From Cyanophora paradoxa (lineage: Eukaryota > Glaucocystophyceae > Cyanophorales > Cyanophoraceae): a DNA stretch of 64,000 bases. The stretch is from the NCBI GenBank assembly GCA_004431415.1, contig QPMI01000580.1:31002-95001 (forward strand). The letters are read 5' to 3'. Of the stretch, positions 1-10,200 are shown piece after piece. Made by a program: the position numbers and the translations under genes. Under the pieces are notes generated by a model, which was not told where the DNA came from, ran no database searches, and saw only the letters and a program-made list of their open reading frames with translations. The number at the start of each line of letters is the position of its first letter. The stretch's first letter is position 1.

Positions 1-1049
1 AGAGTACATGCAGGGGGTGGGCAGGACTCCGGAGACAGTCGGGGCTGCCTTTCGGAGCCGGGTGGAGAAGGATCCCGAGCTTGGCAAGCATCACATGTTC
101 ATCGAGGATGCAAAGGTGGCCAGCTCGCCTCGCCTGTGGCGCCCTGACCTGATGACGGAGAGCAAGGTGCGCCAGCGCAGCTCGTGCTCCGATGCGCCAT
201 AGCTCTGCTGCTCTATCTGCTGCTCTAGTCTGTCTATCCCTTCCATTCGCTTCCCTTTCTCTTTCCTTTTTCCCTCCCCCCTGACCACCTGTGTGCTCAG
301 AACGGCCTCGTGCTCTTCATCGTCGACCTCGACGGCCTGTACTTCACCATGCGCGACGAGGAGGAGCGGGCTTTGAAGGAGTCGCCCCGCGAGGACGACA
401 TCGCGCGAGATGCGCACGCGGAGTGGGGCCGGAAGCACGTCGCCATCGTGTACGTGCGGGCGTACCTGGACGGCGCCGGCTTCAGCGCGGACCGCTTCGC
501 GGATGAGATGTTGGAGATCATGAAGATGGGCATCGGCGAGCTCAAAGAGGGTGCGCCGCCTGCGCTCGCCTTCCCCTGGCGCACCTTCCCTGGCGCGCCC
601 GCCAGCACATCCTGATGCGCTCGCAGCTCTGGCACACTCGGACCCGGAGCTGCGCCTGGCAGAGGCGTCGAGCGGCCTCTACACCGTGCTGAGGATGTTC
701 GCGGTGCGCCTCCGCGCTCCCAACGGTGCGACTGGGCTCACTCCCCAGTAAACACGTTCAGAAGGGCAACGTCGTCGGCGGCGGCATCTTTTCTCCGGCC
801 CTGCTGCATCAGCCGCGTCGACGTCCGCAGGTTCTCGAGGGCCGGTGCTCCAACCCAGACTGCCCGACGCCGGAGTCGTCCTCCGGTCGGTGGGCGTATG
901 GCCGCAAGGGCTGGCCCTCCGAAGGGCAGATCTTTTGTCGGGCCTGCTACCTGTACACAAACAAGCACAAGTGCGCTCCCCACGAGGCCTGGGACACTCC
1001 CCGCCTCATCCCCGTGGCCGCAGGGGGGAGAAGATGCGGCCACGCCTAG
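1..1049 (+). CDS. GATA-like zinc-finger protein, 5' partial, four exons
   Basis: The gene is open at the left edge. I join exons 1-166, 301-550, 627-703 and 762-1049; every junction is GT-AG (donors GTGCGCC) and keeps frame. The stop is TAG at 1047-1049. The last exon encodes a possible zinc-binding knuckle: CSNPDC (Cys-x4-Cys), a stretch rich in Gly, Arg and Trp, then FCRAC (Cys-x2-Cys). The spacing recalls a single GATA-type finger, although GATA fingers normally begin Cys-x2-Cys. The upstream part, with motifs such as VLFIVDLDGLYF and EMLEIMKMGIGEL, matches nothing I recognise. DNA or RNA binding is inferred from the finger alone. The exon structure is well supported and the function weakly. 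Confidence 0.6.
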
Positions 1050-1062
1050 GCCTGGCCCTTGC

Positions 1063-1110
1063 TCACGAGGGCGAGGGCGAGGGCGAGGGCGATGGATGAG
1101 GGCGAGGGCG
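1063..1110. repeat. GAGGGC hexamer simple repeat
   Basis: The six-base unit GAGGGC repeats in tandem, interrupted once by GATGGAT, just after the stop codon of the zinc-finger gene. It is low-complexity 3' flanking DNA. Confidence 0.8.
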
Positions 1111-1156
1111 AGGCCGCGGCATGCCGGCGGCCTCGCGATCGAGCTCTGCTCGGGTA

Positions 1157-1618
1157 GCTCAAAGCTCAAAGCTCAAAGCTCAAAGCTCACTAGTTATATG
1201 GTGAGGCCTAAATTGAAGTAGCTCAAAGCTCAAAGCTCAAAGCTCAAAGCTCAAAGCTCAAAGCTCAAAGCTCAAAGCTCAATTGCAAAGCTCAAAGCTC
1301 AAAGCTCAAAGCTCAAAGCTCAATTGCAAAGCTCAAAGCTCAAAGCTCAAAGCTCAAAGCTCAAAGCTCAATTGCAAAGCTCAAAGCTCAAAGCTCAAAG
1401 CTCAAAGCTCAAAGCTCAAAGCTCAAAGCTCAAAGCTCAAAGCTCAATTGCAAAGCTCAAAGCTCAAAGCTCAAAGCTCAAAGCTCAATTGCAAAGCTCA
1501 AAGCTCAAAGCTCAAAGCTCAAAGCTCAAAGCTCAAAGCTCAAAGCTCAAAGCTCAATTGCAAAGCTCAAAGCTCAAAGCTCAAATTAACTTGTAAAGCT
1601 CAAAGCTCAAAGCTCACT
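1157..1618. repeat. AAAGCTC heptamer minisatellite with AATTGC interruptions
   Basis: A 7-bp unit, AAAGCTC, runs in tandem from about 1157 to 1188 and again from about 1221 to 1618. In the second block the hexamer AATTGC interrupts at irregular intervals. A flank of the form CACTAGTTA followed by a GAGGCCT segment occurs after each block (near 1187 and 1614), so the whole unit looks duplicated. The long open frames here are by-products of a period not divisible by three and are not genes. Confidence 0.9.
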
Positions 1619-1835
1619 AGTTAACGTTATATGTTGAGGCCTCAAATTGGGGTTGCAATTAATATTGGGGGGAAGACCGGCATGGCCGCAAAGGCGGCGG
1701 GCCGGCGCCGGGGGTGGGTACAGGCCGGTGCCGTGCACATGGGTCTACCCCCCGCAGAAGGCCGCTGCTCGTCCGCAGCCTGCCGCTGAGCCGCCACACC
1801 CCGGGCGAGCGCAACCCTGCGCCCTGGCGGCGGCT

Positions 1836-3508
1836 ATGGGCCGCGAGGCGAAGCGCGGCGCCGCGAAAAAGACGAAGGAGCACAAGCAACCTCGGGACAA
1901 CGATTTAGTAAAGAAGCTCGGGTGACTGCGTGCTCTCGACCCGCCGCGGCGCGCCAGCTAACTCCCTTTACCATGCAGCGACCAAGTGCGGTTGAAAGGA
2001 TTCAGGATCGTCGATGTCGTGGGGTGAGCGGCATCGCATAGCTGGAACCGCGCGGCGCGCCCTCCGGCGGCCTGCGCGCGACTGCGCACCTGGTCCGCGC
2101 GCGAGCGCTTAGGCTGACCCTCGCCGGCACGCCGCAGCGATGGCAACTGCCTCTTCCGGTCGATAGCGGACCAGCTGTGCGGCTCACAGCACCGGCACGC
2201 GGAGTACCGCAAGCGGATCATGGACTACATCGCGGCGCGGCCAGACGAGTACGCCGGCCCGCCCCGCCCCTCCCTCTCCCCCGCCCCCCCTCTGACCTCT
2301 CCTCTCATCCGCAGATACGCCCCCTTCATGGGTGCGCGCTGCGTCCCCGCCCGGCGCGCCCGCCAAGCTAGAGGCGAGCTGATGCTGCTGGGCGGGGAAC
2401 GGGCAGAGGATGACAAGAGCTTCGAGCAGTACGTGGGGGAGATGCAGGAGGACGGGGAGTGGGGCGGGCAGCTCGAGATCGTCGCCGCCTGCAACGCCTA
2501 CCGCGTCAACGTCGTCATCCACCAGGTCGACAGCCCCGCCTGGTCTGCCCCGCCCCGCCCCAGCCCGGCCCCGGCCCCCTCGTCCCGCTGCCTTCGACGC
2601 TGTAGCAGGGAGATCGTCAACTTCGAGCGGGCCCCGACCATGCACCTCGCCTACTTCTCCCACGAGGCCCGCCCGCGCACTCCGCCCGCGTGCGCCCGCG
2701 CCGCCGGCGCCGGCGCCGACGCGGGCGCAGCACTACGGCAGCGTGCGCTCGCGGGAGCAGGCGGGGGACTCGGAGCCGGCCATCTCGACGCTCCCGCCTG
2801 CGCGCACGGCCGGGGGGCCCGGGCCCGGGTGGGGGCGGGGCCGCGGATGAGCGAGGAGGAGGCGGCGGTGTGCCGGGCCTCGGGCTGCGAGGACCTCGCC
2901 CGCATCCGCGAGGCCATCGACGAGGCAGCCGGCCCTGCCCGCCCACTCCGCCCCACCCCGCCCCTGACGCCCGCCCGGCGGCCCGCCCCGCGCAGTGCTG
3001 CGGCGACGTCGACGCGGCGGCGGAGCTCCTCACCTTCCGCAGTGCGCGCCCCGCGCGCCGTGGGGACGCCCCTCCTCCTTCGCCCTGCCCGCCCACCGCG
3101 GCCCCGCCCGCAGTGCGCAGCAGGGGCGGGCCGGGCCTCATCAACAGGGGGCCCCCGCCGCCGCCGCCACGGGCCCCCTCTCCGCCGCGCTCCGTGTGAG
3201 CTTGGGCCCGCCCCGCGGCGCGCGCGCTGCTGCTGAGGCCGGCGGCGGGCGCGGCGGCGGCAGGCGGGAGGAGAAGGGGAACAAGAAGCTCTCGAACCGG
3301 CAGCGGCAGCAGCAGGAGAAGGAGCGCCGGCGCGCCTTCGAGGCCGAGGTCCGTCCCCCCCGGGCCCGCCCCCGGCCGCCCGGCCCCCGCAGCTGCAGCA
3401 CGCCGGCTGAGGGCGCCGCGGCGGCAGGCGGCGCGGCGGCAGCGGAGCGACCACGACGCACAGGGGGCGGAGGAGCTCGGGGCCTACATGGGTGCCCTGC
3501 GCCTGTAG
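1836..3508 (+). CDS. OTU-domain deubiquitinase with UBA-like domain (OTUD3-like)
   Basis: This is a cysteine-protease deubiquitinase. The ATG at 1836 opens a Lys-rich N-terminus. Exons 1836-1921, 1979-2023, 2138-2248, 2315-2331, 2407-2542, 2609-2666 and from 2731 join in frame. Exon 3 carries the OTU catalytic motif DGNCLFR (Asp and nucleophile Cys). Later exons give GEWGGQLEIVAAC and VNVVIHQ, and the catalytic His lies in HYGSVR, as in OTUD3. A UBA-like segment follows (VCRASGCEDLARI joined to CCGDVDAAAELL), then a basic C-terminus with KKLSNRQRQQQ and a stop at 3506-3508. Two introns (from 2667, and before the CCGDVD exon) start with GC. OTUD3 relatives cleave ubiquitin chains in the cytosol; the substrate here is unknown. 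Some C-terminal exon borders are uncertain. Confidence 0.88.
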
Positions 3509-3787
3509 GCCGACGATCTGTTGCGTCAATTGCACGGCGGCATACCGCTGAGCTCGGCAGCTGGAGTTCAACTTGCGCTTAAGTTGGGCACTGCGGCACG
3601 CGTACGGGGTGGGCATACGCACAGCTGCCAGGCTGCGGCTCGAATCCTCGTGGCGCCGGTTACGGGTTCCCCGTTCAAAACACGGCGCGGCGGCACCACG
3701 GCCGAGAGCCTCGGAGCAAACGATAGCACGCGCTAACATCGGGAAAGCGTCTAGAGAGCCAAGCGAACTCGTAGCGGATAGCGGGCG

Positions 3788-6700
3788 ATGAGGGCCGCGC
3801 CGGCGCCCGGCGGCCCATCGAGGCCTGCAGCCGCGAAGCCGCCGATGCTGAACGCGGCGGGCCTGAAGGGAGGCGCGCTGACAGCCAAGCAAGTCCAGCG
3901 TCTCGGCGGGAAGAAGCCCGTGAAGAGCGCCGGGCGCAACGCCAGCTCGTCGGCCCCCGCCGATGCGCCGATTGCCGTGGGCGGATTTTCGAAGCAGACG
4001 CAGGAGCTAACGGCAGCTCTCGCCGCCGCCGTGCCGGAAGCGCCAGCGTGGAGGTTCCCAGCAACGAAGGAGGTCCGGGGGCGCGAGCTCGAGCCACCCC
4101 TAGCGTAGCTAAGGGGCACGCGCGCAGGGATACGAGTGGCTGGAGAAGCTGGGCGAGGGCGGCTTCGGCTCTGCCTGGAAGGTCAAGCGGAAGAGTGCGC
4201 GGCGCCGTGCGAGCGGGCCGGGGGCGCCGGCGCGGCCCGACCCCGCGGCGCAGGCGACGGGGCGGTCTTCGTGTGCAAGACGATGAAGGTGACGGAGATG
4301 GGGAGGAACACGCTCGAGGCGGCCGTCAACGAGGCGCGCCGGCCGCCCCGCCCCGCGCCCCGCGCACCGCACCCAGCCCCGCGGCGGCGCTGAGAGGCGG
4401 GGCGCGCAGGTCAAGATCCTCGCCTCGTGCAACTCGCCCTTCGTGATCCGCTACTACACCTCCTTCGTCCAGGACGACACCATCCACATCATCATGGGTG
4501 CCCGCGCCCGCCCCCCGCTCCGCCCGCGCCGCCCCGCGCCGCGCGGGACGCGGGGGGGCCCGGCAGAGTACGCGGAGCGGGGTACACTGGCGCAGAAGCT
4601 GCGGGCGCAAAGCCACGCGGGGTTCTTCCCCGAGATCACCGTCTGGCGTTACGTGCGCGGGGCCCCGCGTACCCCCGCCGCCCCCTCCTCCCCCTGCTCA
4701 CCGCCCCGCCCCTTCCCCTGCAGTTCATCCAGATAGCTCTGGGCCTGTGGCGTGCGCCGCGCGCCCCGCGCACCTCGCCCCGCACGCGGGCTCAGCGGCG
4801 GGGCGCGCAGACATCCACTCGAAGCACGTGATCCACCGCGATGGTGCCTCTACCCCATTCCCCTGCCGCGTGCTCGCCTGTACCCCCATCTGACATCCCC
4901 CACCCCCTCCAGTGAAGCCCTCGAACGTGCTGGTCGACGCGGACGACACGCTCAAGGCGCGCCCCGCCCGCCGTACCCCCCTCGAGCCTCCCCCCCTCCC
5001 CTCGGGCGATGCGGCGCCGCGCGCAGCTGAGCGACGTGGGGTGGGCGATGGAGATGACGCAGCGGCGGGTGTGGACGGGCCTGCGCGTGGGCACCCTCAT
5101 CTACATCAGCCCCGAGGTCTCCGCGGGGCGCCCCTACAACGGTCCCCGCCCCCCGCCCCGCCCCGCCCCTGCCCGGCGCAGCCAACGCCCCGCCGCAGAG
5201 GCGAGCGACGTGTGGGCGCTCGGCTGCACCCTCTACGAGCTCGCCGCGCTCCGCCACGCCTTCGGCGCCGCCAACAAGGCCCGCCCCCCCGCCTCCCCCG
5301 CCCCTCCGGGCGGCGCGGCGTGAGGGGCGGGGGTGGGGCAGCACGCGCTGTTCGCGGCGATCCAGAAGGGGGCGTACAAGCCCATCAGCAAGCGCTACAG
5401 CCCGGAGCTCGCCGCCCTCGTCGCCGCCTGCCTCGCGCGCCACGGCCCCCACCCCGCCCCCCACCCCGGCCCCGCTGAGCGGGCCGGGCGGGGCACAGAC
5501 GCTGGACCCGGCGGCGCGGCCGACGCTGCCGGACATCCTCACCCGCCCCGAGGTCGCCGCCAAGGTCGGCCCCGCCGCCCCGAGCTCGAGTCTGCCGCCG
5601 CGCCGGCGACGCCCCCGGCCGCGGCAGGCGCGCGTCCTCGGCATCCCCCTCCCCGACCTCGCCCCGCCCCCGCGCCCCTCCCGGCCCCCCTCCGGTGCCC
5701 TCCCCCGCCCCCGCCCCGCCCCGCCCCGCCCTGCCCCAGTCTCGCTCGCGCCGAGTGGCTGGCGCCGCAGCCGTCCGCATCGGGCCCGGCGCGCTCGAAA
5801 TAATCCCGCCCGCCCCGGCTCCTCCCGCGAGGGCCCCGCGTGCGCTGCGTTCCTCTCCTCGCCCCCGCTCCGCGCCGAGTGGGGCCGGTGCAGGAGCTCG
5901 CGGCACTCCGGGGGTACAGCAGCGGGGCGGGGAGCCCGGCGGGGCGCTCGGGCCGGGGCGCCGGCTCGCAGCGGGCCCCGGGAGCCCCTCCCCCGCTCCC
6001 CCGCCTCCGCCGCCTCCTCCTCCGCGCCCGCCCCCGCCCCGGGGCGCGCCTCGGCCTCGGAGCCGCCGCAGTCGCCCAGCGACCCCGCGCAGCCGCCGAA
6101 GACGCTCATGGAGCGGTGCGCCGCCCCGGCCCCCGCCTCCTCCCCCGCCGCCGCGAGCGAGCGCCGGGGCGCAGATACCACGAGCTGCGGACGGGGCGGC
6201 GCCTCGAGTGGGTAGCCCGCGCCATGCTCCGCTGGGGCATCGCCGCCGAGCCGGCCGCCGTGCGCCCGCCCCCCCGCCCGGGGCCTCGCCGCGCGGCGCG
6301 GCGCGTGAAAAGGGCGGCGGGGCGGGGGCAGGTGCGGGGCCTGCAGAGCGTGGAGGGGCGCGCCCGCGCCGACGACCGCCTCCGCCGCATCGAGGCCGCC
6401 CTCCGCGTCCGCCCCGTACCCCCCGCCCCCTGCCCCGCACCGCCCCGTAACCCGCCCACGCCTCTCCCAGGAGGCCGTGGGGGACGTCTCGGGGGACTAC
6501 GCGTCCCGCTTCGGGCCCGACGAGGCGTTCGTGCGCGCCCTCGACGCCTTCAGCGTGCGCCGTACCCCCCTCCCCGCCGCGCCCCGCACCCGGACGGGGC
6601 CGACCGGGGGCGGGGCCAGTACGTGGCGGCGTTCAACAAGTTCGGGGGCCAGCCAGTGCCTTCCCTCCTGGCCGCGGTGCGCCGGGCCCCTGCCCGTTCC

Positions 6701-6975
6701 CCCCGGCCAGCGGCCAACGCGACAGGGGGCGAGGGCAGTGCGGGGAGCGGGCGGAGCGAGTGGCGGCGGGGGCGGCGGAGGCGCAGCGGGCAATGGAGGA
6801 GGGGGAGGCCCGCTTCCCCGACATGTTCCGCATGCTCTACCGGTGCCCGCCCCGCCCCGCCCCCGCCGGCCGCCGCTGACCCCCCCGACCCCGCCCTCGC
6901 AGGCTAGTCCAGGAGTGCTTGAACCCCGCCGGCGCGAGCCCGCAGCGGCCCACCCCCGCCGCCCCGCAACAGTAG
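3788..6975 (+). CDS. NEK-like serine/threonine protein kinase with long C-terminal tail
   Basis: The start is the ATG at 3788, and about 100 Ala/Pro/Lys-rich residues precede the kinase. Split over many short introns, the kinase shows the glycine loop KLGEGGFGSAW, the VAIK-type Lys in VFVCKTM, the alpha-C Glu in NEVKIL and the hinge IIMEYAERGTL. The catalytic loop HRDVKPSN is joined across an intron at about 4838-4914. GTLIYISPE marks the activation segment and DVWALGC subdomain IX. The Mg-binding DFG is DVG here (LSDVGWAM), a conservative change seen in some kinases. NEK relatives act in cell-cycle and ciliary control. Beyond about 5570 the exons encode a low-complexity region ending RLVQECLNP; I do not recognise it, and it could be a separate gene. 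Exon borders are approximate. Confidence 0.82.
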
Positions 6976-7058
6976 TGCAGGAACACGCAGCGCAGAAATG
7001 CTCGAACGAATCGGATTCCGTGAGACCTCCTGCGCCTTGGATCCAGATCTAGACTGAG

Positions 7059-7083
7059 ATGCGCGCGCGCGCGCGGGCGCGCG
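7059..7083. repeat. Alternating GC tract
   Basis: This is a short run of alternating G and C in the gap between the convergent kinase and ASCC3 genes. Such alternating purine-pyrimidine DNA can adopt Z form; I infer no function. Confidence 0.7.
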
Positions 7084-7285
7084 CAACGACCGCGGTCCCC
7101 CCGAGCTCGGGGTCCAGCCCGCTAGCCCCACTGCGAAGCGAGCCGCGGTGGAGACCGTGAAGCCAGCGGCAGGGACTCTGCACGCGACACAGCGCTTGTG
7201 GATCCATAAACGCATTCGATCACGAGATCGATGCGGGGCCTTCTGCTGCGGGCTAGTCTGCACTCCACGACAGCTCACATCGAGC

Positions 7286-10200
7286 TCACATCTCGCCCTC
7301 GAAGCCCTCCTGGTCGTCCCCCGGCCCCGCGGCGGCCTCCTCCTCGTCGTAGCGGGGGGCCGGGGGCGCCCCGCGGGGCCGCCGCCCCGCCCCGGGCCCC
7401 GCCTCGGGGGCGGGCTCGGGGGCGTCGGCGACGTCGAAGGGGACGTCGTACTGCTGGTCGAGCCCGACGTAGGCGTCCGAGACGAGGTACAGGGTGAACC
7501 GGTGCCGCCCCGCCGCCGGCGGCGCCAGGAAGCGCAGCGGGGCGCGCGTCGTGGACCCCGGCCGCAGCGCCAGCCGCTTCAGCGCCACCAGCTCGCCCCC
7601 GGCCGAGATGCCGCTGGGGGGCGGGCCGAAGGAGGGGTTTCCGACCACCGCGAACCAGCCCTCGTCCTTCGGCTTCGGGAAGCGCCCCGTGGCGATCTTG
7701 AGGGAAGACCGAGACTCCCGCGTCACCTGCGCCCCCCCGCCTCGCCCCGACTCGCAAGGGGAAGGATGGGGAGGGGGGTACGCACCTCGACGACGACGGC
7801 GGCCTCGGTGCCCGGGCGGGGCACGCGGGGCTCGAGGCGCCAGCGGACGGAGACGGAGGGGAGGCGGGCGGCGGCGGCGGCGGCCTCGTCGGCGGGCGGG
7901 GCGGGAGGGCGGCGCGGAGGGCGGCGGGGCGGCGGTCGGGGGGCAGGGCGAGGAGCTCGGGGAGGCAGGAGACGCCGGCGGCGGCGAGGGCGGGCAGGTG
8001 CTCCCGCTCCACGTGGGGCAGGCACGCCAGGCCGCCCCCGCAGGCGCCGAGGAAGCGGCCCTGCATCACCATCTGGGAGAGGTGCAGCGTCTGCAGCGCC
8101 GTATCCAGCGCCCCGCAGTCCGCCGCCACGTCCAGCATCGCCTGCGCCGCCATCAGCGGGGGAGGAAGAGGCGGGGGGAGGCGGGGGGGCGGGCCTGGAG
8201 GATGCGGACGGAGTTGTCGAGGACGGCCTTCGTGTCCGTCGCGTAGTCGGCGACGGGGAGCGCGGCGCGGGCGAAGTGCGCCTGCAGCAGCAGGCAGGCC
8301 TTCACGTGCGGCGAGTCGGCCCGCCGCGGGTCGATCCCCCACGGCACCGCCTTGGCCAGCTGCGGGGCGGCTCAGCAGGAGGGGGAGGAAAGGCAGAGAG
8401 AGGGGGGAACGCGGCGGGCCTGGAGGTTGAGGGCGTCCTCGTTGTGGCGGACGGGCAGCTCGGCGTACTCCTCCGCCGCGCAGAGGATCTCCAGCAGCTC
8501 GGGCAGCGCGGCCGGACCCGCGCCGAGGCGCTGGTGGAGCATGGCCGCCGTGCGGTAGTCGAGGTAGTAGAAGGAGGCGACGCGCCCCAGCGTCGTGGGC
8601 CGCAGCGCGTCCCCCTCGAGCTCGAGGCAGCCGGCGTGCTGGAGGTCCGCCGTGGCGCGCTCGACGAGGGCGGAGAGGTGCCGCTCGATGCCGCCGCGGC
8701 TGGCGTCCTGGAGGTGGTAGAAGGAGGGGTTCATGACGAGGCGCCGGAAGAAGTAGGTCCACGTCAGGTAGTCCAGCGCGTCCTGCGGGGCGCTCAGAAA
8801 GGGGGCGAAGCGGGAGTGGAGCCCGCGCCTGGCGGGAGGCGATGGTGCCGGCGGCGGCCTCGGCGTTGAGGTGGTTGTGGAGGACGGCGGGGAGGGAGGA
8901 CTCGACGGGGAACGGCTCGTACAGGAACTTCTTGTAGAAGTTCTTCTTCGCGTCTGGGGGGTACCGGCTCAGAGGGGGATGGGAGGGGGGCGCGGGGAGG
9001 GGGTACGGCGCGCCGTGGAGGAGCACGACGGCGACGCCCGTCGCGTCGAACTGGGGGCGCCCCGCGCGCCCCATCATCTGCCCCCCGGGCTAAGACGGGG
9101 CCCTCAAAGCTCGCTCGGGGGCCGCGGGGGTACCTGGAGGACGTCGGTGATGGGGTAGTCGACGTAGCGCCGCGTCTTCGCGTCATAGTACTCCGTGCCC
9201 TGTGCCCCACGTGAGGGGAGGCGGGGGCGGGGGCGGAGCGGGGCGGGGCGGGCCTTGACGACGACGAGGTGGGCGGGGAAGTTGACCCCCCACGCCAGCG
9301 TCGACGTCGAGACCAGCACCTGCAGCCCCTTCAGGGGGGGGGGGGGGAAGAGGCGGCCGGGGGTACGGTCACGCGCCTGGATCTTCTCGTTGACGAAGAG
9401 CTCCTCGACGAGGGCCTTGTCGCGCTCGTGTAGGCCGGCGTGGTGCAGCCCGATGCCGAACGCCAGCGTGTGCTTCAGGCTCGCGTCGCGCACCCCCGAC
9501 GCCTCGAGCAGGCCCTCGAGCTCCTCGGGGGCCATGCGGAGGAAGCGCCGCGGGCGCTCGTCGGCGGCCGCGAAGGCGACCAGGTCCAGCGCCGTGAGGC
9601 GCGTCTGCCGCCGCGACGACACGAAGACCAGCGCCGGCTGCCCCGCGCGGCTGAGGACGGAGCCGAGGAGAGCGGGGCGGGGCCGGGGCGGGGCGGGGCG
9701 GGACCTTCTCGCCGGCGTGCTGGACGATGGAGGCGTACGTCGGCTTGTTCATCGTCGCCATGCGGGGGCAGTAGTGCTTGCCGGGGAAGCCCTGGCCCCG
9801 AATCAGAGCCGGGACGGGAAGGGGGAAAGGGGGGTAGAGGGGGGCGGGGGGGGGGGGGGTACCTGAACGTGGACCTCGAGGGGCACGGGGCGCACCGCCG
9901 GGCGGAAGTTGAAGAGGCCCTGCGCGGCCTGTGAGGGGGGGCGGGGCGGGGGAGCGATGCGGGGCCGGGGGCGCCTGGGTGTCGATGGCGAGCCAGTCGG
10001 CGAGGTCGCGGGCGTTGGCCATGGCGGTGGAGAGCCCCACGAAGCGCACCGGCGCCGCCGTCTGGCTGCTGATGTACCGCATCCGCGACACGATCTGCCG
10101 CCGCCCGCGCGGGGCCGCTCGTTCGTCGGGGGAGGCCGCGCGGACGCCGCGCTGAGGAGGGCGAGGGGGAGGGGCGCACGACTTCGAGGATGGGCCCGCG

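Noticed and set aside
1157-1618. Possible internal telomere repeat (7-bp unit)
   Set aside because: AAAGCTC does not match known telomere units, and the array is interrupted by AATTGC.
1283-1624. Open frames encoding repeated SSKLKAQ peptides
   Set aside because: They translate the AAAGCTC heptamer array; all three frames give the same kind of peptide.
7275-9077. A 600-residue minus-strand open frame and similar long frames on both strands of the GC-rich half
   Set aside because: GC-rich DNA has few stop codons. Only the pieces that match ASCC3 exons are genes; the rest reads through introns.
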